63,505 bases of DNA, from assembly GCA_947498845.1 (NCBI GenBank), contig CANMLX010000026.1, positions 1-63,505 of the forward strand, read 5' to 3'. Positions 58,219 through 63,505 of this stretch are shown here, one piece after another. Below the pieces are notes generated by a model, which was not told the origin of the DNA, did not search any database, and saw only the letters and a list, made by a program, of their open reading frames with translations. Source of the stretch: an uncultured Flavobacteriaceae bacterium (GTDB lineage Bacteria; Bacteroidota; Bacteroidia; Flavobacteriales; Flavobacteriaceae). Every line of letters begins with the position of its first letter. The stretch's first letter is position 1. The position numbers were made by a program, and so were the translations under genes.

Positions 58219-59454
58219 TTGAATTACGAGTATTTTTTATCAAAACGTATTATAGGCGGTAAAGCGTATAAAAGTAGTGTTTCGGCACCAATAATAAAAA
58301 TTGGTGTTGCAGCCATAGCTATAGGTATGGTAGTTATGATGATTGCTATCGCTACAGGTATAGGGTTACAGGAAAAGATAAGAGATAAAGTAGTTGCATT
58401 TAATGGTCACATAACCATTACTAATTATGATAGTAATGAGTCTCAAGAAAGTATTATTCCAATATCTAAAAGTCAAAAGTTTTATCCAGAATTCAAATCA
58501 CTCGAGGGGATTAAGCATATTCAGGCTGTCGCTACAAAATTTGGAGTGATAAGAACAGAAAAAGATTTTGAAGGAGCTGTTTTAAAAGGGGTAGGTAAAG
58601 ATTACAATTGGGACTATTTTAATGAATTTTTAGTTGAAGGGCGACTACCTGATTTTACGGCAAAATGGAGTGAAGAAGTTTTAATTTCAAAGTATTTAGC
58701 GAAAAGGTTAGGATTTAATATTGGGGATAAATTTCAGATGTATTTCATGAAAGAGGATCCTGAAAAATTACCAAATATTGTCAGTTTCAAAGTGGTTGGT
58801 TTGTATAATTCAGGATTTCAAGATTTTGACGCAACTTATCTAGTTGGAAATTTGAGACATATCCAGCGCATTAATAAATGGACAGAAAATGATATCGGGA
58901 ATTTTGAAGTTTTTATTAATGACTATGATGAATTAGAAAAAAAAGGTGTTGAAGTTTTTAAAAACACACCTTCAACATTAAACACACAAACTATAGACGA
59001 AAAATACTATTCTATTATAGAGTGGATTAAAATTTTTGATAAAAATATTTATGGTATCATAGGTATCATGATCCTAGTAGCAGGTATTAATATGATTACA
59101 GCTTTACTTGTATTAATATTAGAACGAACACAAATGATAGGTGTTTTAAAAGCCTTAGGAAGCAATAACTGGAGCATTAGAAAAATATTTTTATACAACG
59201 CTTCCTATTTAATAATATTAGGCTTGCTATGGGGTAATATTTTAGGTTTGGGAATACTCTTTGCCCAAAAATATTTTAAATTATTTCCTTTAAACCCAAG
59301 TGTGTATTATGTAACAGAAGCTCCAGTTTATATTAATATAGGCTATATCCTGGCTTTAAATTTGGGAACACTCATATTGTGTCTTGTTATGCTCTTAGTA
59401 CCTTCATATCTAATTACAAAAATATCTCCAGTTAAAGCTATTAGGTTTGAGTAG
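58219..59454 (+). CDS. LolC/E-type ABC transporter permease (FtsX-like)
   Basis: 411 residues, TTG start. The N-terminus NYEYFLSKRIIGGKAYKSSVSAPIIKIGVAAIAIGMVVMMIAIATGIGL is the standard flavobacterial LolE-like opening (here to locate). Helix 1 about 22-46, periplasmic domain about 50-270 (MacB-like), three C-terminal helices (about 276-300, 326-350, 375-400) with the FtsX-type KIFLYNASYLIILGLLWGN motif. Lipoprotein release toward the outer membrane is the likely role; the matching ATPase (LolD) is not adjacent, although ftsE-like 46375 is. Divergent from namZ with start codons 8 bp apart. Confidence 0.85.
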   Translation: MNYEYFLSKRIIGGKAYKSSVSAPIIKIGVAAIAIGMVVMMIAIATGIGLQEKIRDKVVAFNGHITITNYDSNESQESIIPISKSQKFYPEFKSLEGIKHIQAVATKFGVIRTEKDFEGAVLKGVGKDYNWDYFNEFLVEGRLPDFTAKWSEEVLISKYLAKRLGFNIGDKFQMYFMKEDPEKLPNIVSFKVVGLYNSGFQDFDATYLVGNLRHIQRINKWTENDIGNFEVFINDYDELEKKGVEVFKNTPSTLNTQTIDEKYYSIIEWIKIFDKNIYGIIGIMILVAGINMITALLVLILERTQMIGVLKALGSNNWSIRKIFLYNASYLIILGLLWGNILGLGILFAQKYFKLFPLNPSVYYVTEAPVYINIGYILALNLGTLILCLVMLLVPSYLITKISPVKAIRFE

Positions 59455-59601
59455 AACTTAATGTGTTTTAGTTAACTAAAAATTAACCAGTTTAGTCTTT
59501 TTCAATAATACATATATCATCATGTAAAGCTCCTACAGAAATTTGGCTTTTTTAATTAATTTGTTTGAGGGAATATGATTAATGAGACTAGATTAAGCCT
59601 A

Positions 59602-59763
59602 ATAACAAATAAACTATAAAGTTATGCTTAAAATGCACAGTTGCTTTTTTCTCTTTTGAAGCTGTGGGCTGTTTGTATAACATAGCTATGTAAACGTTAC
59701 CACAATAAAGAAAGAGGAAAAATGAACACGTATTTTGGCGTAATTATATGGATTATTTGGTAT
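59602..59763. repeat. MITE-like palindromic element, copy D (162 bp)
   Basis: Left end ATAACAAATAA (one mismatch), right end TTATTTGGTAT; the centre is the perfect palindrome ACATAGCTATGT (59680-59691). About a dozen mismatches (by eye) from the copy at 16308-16469, same orientation, same length. Reported as part of the same family as the elements at 4850 and 12739. Confidence 0.9.
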
Positions 59764-59930
59764 AAATACTCAAAAAGAAGCAGTTATAAATTAAAAACAT
59801 AGTTAAAACGTAACGTTAGAGGGGAACATAATTCTTTTTTAAAATTAATTAAGTCTAAATAAAAATTAATTTTTTTTTTTAAAAAAAAGTGACCTTTTTT
59901 TTTGGGTGTGTCACATCCAATATTAATAGC

Positions 59931-59942
59931 AATTACGTAATT
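59931..59942. promoter_or_regulatory. 12-bp palindrome AATTACGTAATT upstream of the adhesin
   Basis: A perfect palindrome in a long leader region, 477 bp before the adhesin ATG. Possible dimeric-regulator operator; no known consensus recognised. Confidence 0.35.
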
Positions 59943-60068
59943 ATCATAAAATACTGTATTTTAGGTTAATTATTTTAAAAAAAACAATAATTAGTTATAA
60001 ATATCGTAAAATTTCCTACGTTAAAGTAGGTTTTGTTACGCTTTTAACATGTTAATTCTCTCTAAAAA

Positions 60069-60236
60069 ATGAAAAATCTTACTCTCATGATTGATAGTAA
60101 ATCAATATTGATTTTTACTATTCTAGCGCATTCAACCTTTTTATTTATGTCCTACAGTTTAACGCTTTTAAGGCGCAAAAAACTTAAGTGTTATTTGCTA
60201 AAACGTAAAGAAAATATAATCCAATTAAAATATTAG
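60069..60236 (+). CDS. Possible small membrane protein, 55 residues
   Basis: ATG 60069 to TAG 60234-60236. One hydrophobic helix (ILIFTILAHSTFLFMSYSLTLL, about 13-34) followed by a basic Lys/Arg end. No family recognised, and no promoter or homologue evidence; it could be a chance frame in the leader of the adhesin gene. 183 bp before the adhesin start, same strand. Confidence 0.3.
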   Translation: MKNLTLMIDSKSILIFTILAHSTFLFMSYSLTLLRRKKLKCYLLKRKENIIQLKY

Positions 60237-60419
60237 GCAAAGGTGTTTATGAGGTTCATTTAAATATTTAGTCAATTAATATTTTCAACAAGCATTAGAG
60301 GTAGCTTTATATAATCACTAATTGAATATTGAATTACTAATTTTTTTAATGTAAGTACTATTAAAAGAACCATTTATTCTCACCTATTTCTAGTAATCAC
60401 CAAAATAAATTCTCTAATT

Positions 60420-63400
60420 ATGAAACAAAAAACTACGCTTCATATAGATAAGATTAAAATTATATATAGAATTCTTTTTCTATGTTTAATCATTTTCAAT
60501 TCTAATAATATTGAAGCACAATGTACTGGTCCTTCAGGAAACTGTGATGGAGATAGTCAAGTTGATGCTATAGATCCAGATGATGATGATGATGGTATCT
60601 TAGATATTAATGAAGGCTGCGCTTCAACAGTACTTACGCCTACATTTGTGTTTTCAAATTCGGTAGTAAGTCCAATAAATATACCTCTTTTTGACCCAAC
60701 CACAACAGCAAACGGAGTAATAAACGATTTAGGAGGTGCTGGTACAGATGGTCATGTATATGATTCTACATCAGCAGGTGTAGAAATGCCTATTTTTGAG
60801 TATACATTAGTCGTTCCTGCGAATACATTTATAGATACTTTTGAAATGTATGGAACCGTTGGAGGGGCTATTATAGAGCAACTTAAATCATATTCGTTAT
60901 TAATTGAAGATGCTTCGGGTGTGGTTTTTTCTGGTTCAACAAGTACAGCAGTAGATTTACCAAATGGAACTTCTTTAGATATATCATTGGTCTTATCGGC
61001 AGGTACTTATAACATAACTTTAACAGATACTGATGCTCCACGTCAAAATAGAGAGTTTAGTGAAATTAGATTTTTGGGAACTCAATGTATACAAGATACA
61101 GATGATGATGGAATTCCAGATTATCAGGATTTAGATTCAGATAATGATGGGTGTTTAGATGCTCAAGATACTTTAAGAACTACAGCTACACGGCTTACTT
61201 TAAATACAACATTAATAAAAGATCAAACAGCCCCAGTAGGAAGTTCAGCTGTGTTTTTATCAACTGCAACAGCAGCCAATACTACAGATTTTAATTCTGG
61301 AACACCAAATTATAACGCTAGTACAGCCCCAACAGGAAGTATTACTAATGTAACTTCTGGTATTGTCTATCAATGGCAAGAAAATGATGTGCCATTACTT
61401 AATGGAGGCATATATTCTGGAGTAGATACACCTATATTACAAATAACAAATGTTACAGGTTTAGACGGAAATGTATATAAATTAGTAATCACACATCCAG
61501 ATACTTGTATAAGCCGTGAAGATTCGGCAACCTTAACCGTTGTTTCTGTGGTAGATTTTTGTGACCCAGCAGTATCAACAAATACAGACGGTGATGCTTT
61601 AGCCGATTTTTGTGATGCCGATGATGATAATGATGGTATATTAGACTCAGTCGAAAATTTACAGTGTTTATCTACAGCTACACCAGCAAATTCAGGAACT
61701 TGGGCTTCAGCTGGAGCAGCATCCTGGTCTACATCAGCGGGTACAGGGGCCGATATTGTAAATATAACTGCTACAGCAACAGATTATGGTAGCGGAACAA
61801 GTTTTACCTTAAATGATTTTGAAACCAATGACACCATGGCTTGTAGTGGCGCGTATAGTGAGCCAACCATTGTAGGGAACTCATCTCTGTCTATAAGACA
61901 TACCTACCCTAATTCAGGAACAATTACGTTTAGTTTTGATAGTTATGTAAGAAACCCAGTATTACATATAGATAGGCTAGGAGGTGGAGGAGGACTAGGT
62001 AATACTACTACAGCTTCTATAATTACGATATTATCTCCAGGGCTTACATTTACAGAATTGGCTCAAAACGATACACATTTTGTAACAACAGCAACAACAG
62101 TAACTCGAGAAGCAGGCTTAAATTATACATCCAGTCCTTCAGAATGTGGACCACCACTAGCGGGTACAGCAGCAGGAAGTGTAAGAATCAACGGAGTTTT
62201 TAATACCATAACATTTCAAATTTCAATGAATCAGGATCAGTCAGCAGCTGTAAATGATAGATTTGAAATAGCTTTTAGTGATATTGTAAAAGCACCAGAT
62301 TGTGATAATGATGATATACCAAATAGTTTAGATACAGATAGTGATGGAGATGGTTGTCCAGATGCATCAGAAGGAGATGAAAATATTATATCTACAACTT
62401 TAGATGGAAACGATAGAGTTCCAGGTACAGTAAGCGCATCAGGAGTGCCTAATGCAGTTGATAGTGGTAATGGTCAAGATAATGTAAGTGCTTATAATGC
62501 AAGTGTCTCTGCTTGTTTACCATTAGCCCAAGACGATACAATCACAGGCATAGGTGAAGACAGTACTAATAATGATATAGATGTCTTAGCCAATAATGGC
62601 AATGGTGCAGACAGTTTTGGTGGTGATGGCCCTAACACAGGAGCGATCAGTTTACCAAGCGGCACCACCACAAATGGCGGAACGGTAGTTGTCAATACTA
62701 ATGGCACAGCCAACGATCCAACAGATGATACGATCACGTACACACCAGCCGCAGACTTTAATGGCGATGACACCTTTGATTATACCATTACAGATGCCGA
62801 TGGGGACACATCAACAGCAACGGTAACAGTAACAGTAGACAGCGCAGATGATACTCCATTAGCCCAAGACGATACAATCACAGGCATAGGCGAAGACAGT
62901 ACTAATAATGATATAGATGTCTTAGCGAATAATGGCAATGGTGCAGACAGTTTTGGTGGTGATGGCCCTAACACAGGAGCAATCAGTTTACCAAGCGGTA
63001 CAACAGCCAATGGCGGTACCGTTGTAGTCGATACTAATGGCACAGCCAACGATCCAACAGATGATACGATCACGTACACACCAGCAGCGGACTTTAATGG
63101 CGATGACACCTTTGATTATACCATTACAGATGCCGATGGGGATACCTCCACAGCAACGGTAACAGTAACAGTAGACAGCGCAGATGATACTCCATTAGCT
63201 CAAGACGATACAATCACAGGCATAGGCGAAGACAGTACTAATAATGATATAGATGTCTTAGCGAATAATGGCAATGGTGCAGACAGTTTTGGTGGTGATG
63301 GCCCTAACACAGGAGCAATCAGTTTACCAAGCGGTACAACAGCCAATGGCGGTACCGTTGTAGTCGATACTAATGGCACAGCCAACGATCCAACAGATGA

Positions 63401-63505
63401 TACGATCACGTACACACCAGCCGCAGACTTTAATGGCGATGACACCTTTGATTATACCATTACAGATGCCGATGGGGACACATCAACAGCAACGGTAACA
63501 GTAAC
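60420..63505 (+). CDS. Giant repeat adhesin (TSP3-like calcium sites + tandem Ig/cadherin-like repeats), 5' part
   Basis: Open to the right edge: 1028 codons, no stop. Signal peptide (IYRILFLCLIIFNSNNIEAQ, about 16-35), then Asp-rich TSP3-like calcium sites (PDDDDDGILDINEG, about residues 54-67; DTDDDGIPDYQDLDSDNDGCLD; DADDDNDGILDSVEN; DTDSDGDGCPDASEGD) separating three beta-sandwich-like domains, then from residue 701 near-identical 112-residue repeats (AQDDTITGIGEDSTNNDIDVL ... DDTITYTPAADFNGDDTFDYTITDADGDTSTATVTVTVD), the Ig/cadherin-like type found in T9SS-secreted flavobacterial adhesins. The full protein is much longer; a T9SS C-terminal domain is expected outside the window. Function: adhesion or gliding surface protein by analogy. 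Confidence 0.85.
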   Translation, partial: MKQKTTLHIDKIKIIYRILFLCLIIFNSNNIEAQCTGPSGNCDGDSQVDAIDPDDDDDGILDINEGCASTVLTPTFVFSNSVVSPINIPLFDPTTTANGVINDLGGAGTDGHVYDSTSAGVEMPIFEYTLVVPANTFIDTFEMYGTVGGAIIEQLKSYSLLIEDASGVVFSGSTSTAVDLPNGTSLDISLVLSAGTYNITLTDTDAPRQNREFSEIRFLGTQCIQDTDDDGIPDYQDLDSDNDGCLDAQDTLRTTATRLTLNTTLIKDQTAPVGSSAVFLSTATAANTTDFNSGTPNYNASTAPTGSITNVTSGIVYQWQENDVPLLNGGIYSGVDTPILQITNVTGLDGNVYKLVITHPDTCISREDSATLTVVSVVDFCDPAVSTNTDGDALADFCDADDDNDGILDSVENLQCLSTATPANSGTWASAGAASWSTSAGTGADIVNITATATDYGSGTSFTLNDFETNDTMACSGAYSEPTIVGNSSLSIRHTYPNSGTITFSFDSYVRNPVLHIDRLGGGGGLGNTTTASIITILSPGLTFTELAQNDTHFVTTATTVTREAGLNYTSSPSECGPPLAGTAAGSVRINGVFNTITFQISMNQDQSAAVNDRFEIAFSDIVKAPDCDNDDIPNSLDTDSDGDGCPDASEGDENIISTTLDGNDRVPGTVSASGVPNAVDSGNGQDNVSAYNASVSACLPLAQDDTITGIGEDSTNNDIDVLANNGNGADSFGGDGPNTGAISLPSGTTTNGGTVVVNTNGTANDPTDDTITYTPAADFNGDDTFDYTITDADGDTSTATVTVTVDSADDTPLAQDDTITGIGEDSTNNDIDVLANNGNGADSFGGDGPNTGAISLPSGTTANGGTVVVDTNGTANDPTDDTITYTPAADFNGDDTFDYTITDADGDTSTATVTVTVDSADDTPLAQDDTITGIGEDSTNNDIDVLANNGNGADSFGGDGPNTGAISLPSGTTANGGTVVVDTNGTANDPTDDTITYTPAADFNGDDTFDYTITDADGDTSTATVTV
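62520..63505 (+). repeat. Tandem 336-bp (112-codon) coding repeats, three seen, third cut by the window end
   Basis: Units start at CCATTAGC 62520, 62856 and 63192, spaced exactly 336 bp. Near-identical. Third unit mixes variants: its first ~220 bp follow unit 2 (GGCGAAG, AGCGAATAA, GGTACCGTTGTAGTCGAT) and its end follows unit 1 (CCAGCCGCAGACTTT, GATGGGGACACATCAACAGC). Antisense frames over the repeats are artefacts. Confidence 0.95.

Larger units (their letters stand above)
59455..60419. other. Long upstream region of the adhesin gene: repeat, palindrome, small ORF
   Basis: 965 bp between the permease and the adhesin. Contains MITE copy D (59602-59763), a run of T/A (59868-59890), hairpin GTGAC...GTCAC (59889-59914), the palindrome AATTACGTAATT (59931-59942), CCTACGTTAAAGTAGG (about 60015-60030) and the 55-codon frame at 60069. 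I see no convincing TAnnTTTG promoter box near the adhesin start. Confidence 0.6.

Noticed and set aside
62492..63445. Three reverse-strand frames with nearly the same protein
   Set aside because: They are antisense to the 336-bp adhesin repeats and repeat with the same period; no start context or family.

Overview
The window comes from a low-GC member of the Bacteroidetes, most probably a marine Flavobacteriaceae (the Olleya / Lacinutrix / Algibacter / Winogradskyella neighbourhood; I cannot place the genus). Grounds: promoters of the TAnnTTTG type instead of -10/-35 boxes, almost no Shine-Dalgarno sequences, type IX secretion (T9SS) C-terminal domains on two secreted proteins, S16 with a long acidic tail, the DUF4271-hemD and dihydroorotase-DUF4296 gene pairs, a membrane-anchored dihydrofolate reductase, and intergenic repeats of a kind familiar from flavobacteria. 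There is no prophage, integrase, CRISPR array, rRNA or tRNA that I can recognise.

Layout. 1-16303: housekeeping genes, mostly forward (rsmA, mgtE, a D-2-hydroxyacid dehydrogenase, 2TM-DHFR, fabD-lspA, rpsP, rimM, trmN6), then a small metabolic group (glutaryl-CoA-dehydrogenase-like enzyme, Crp-type regulator, GlcG/HbpS-like exported protein, a beta-propeller/Dabb fusion, an SDR and a RhaT-like permease). 16772-24119: hemD-DUF4271, a dolichol-phosphate-mannose-synthase-like GT2, dihydroorotase, an epimerase, tyrS and an exported HExxH protein. 24116-29351: a reverse-strand run of nine mostly membrane-protein genes (DUF1361, DUF2809, SanA/ElyC-like, DUF4173, Coq4-like and others) with its own small winged-helix regulator. 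Two matching 17-bp palindromes, ACTTTG-N5-CAAAGT, lie at the only two promoter-bearing gaps of this run; this is the most system-like element here.

30559-34406: kdsA, a T9SS-secreted CAP protein, typA and a YgjV-like protein. 34558-43301: an AT-rich surface-polysaccharide locus with two tandem paralogous O-unit flippases, a phosphoethanolamine-transferase-like enzyme, three glycosyltransferases, a 2-oxoglutarate/iron oxygenase and a zinc-ribbon methyltransferase; no polymerase is seen. 43542-52215: tail-fibre-like and subtilisin-like secreted proteins, ftsE, and a 1005-residue TPR protein paired with an outer-membrane barrel. 52360-59454: lipoproteins, methyltransferase, YkgJ-type cysteine cluster protein, fatty-acid-hydroxylase/sterol-desaturase family enzyme, NamZ-type muramidase divergent from a LolC/E-type permease. 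60420 to the right edge: the 5' part of a giant calcium-binding-type adhesin ending inside near-identical 336-bp repeats.

Between genes there are several repeat families: four 161-162-bp MITE-like imperfect palindromes with ATACCA...TGGTAT ends and a central AGCTA, a separate 184-bp near-perfect hairpin, REP-like short hairpins with ATCCCG...CGGGAT stems, and simple tandem repeats (7-bp at the left edge, 8-bp near 55.1 kb). Four convergent gene pairs end on the same shared TTAA, so that the two stop codons overlap on opposite strands. Product names come from motif recognition by reading, not from database searches.
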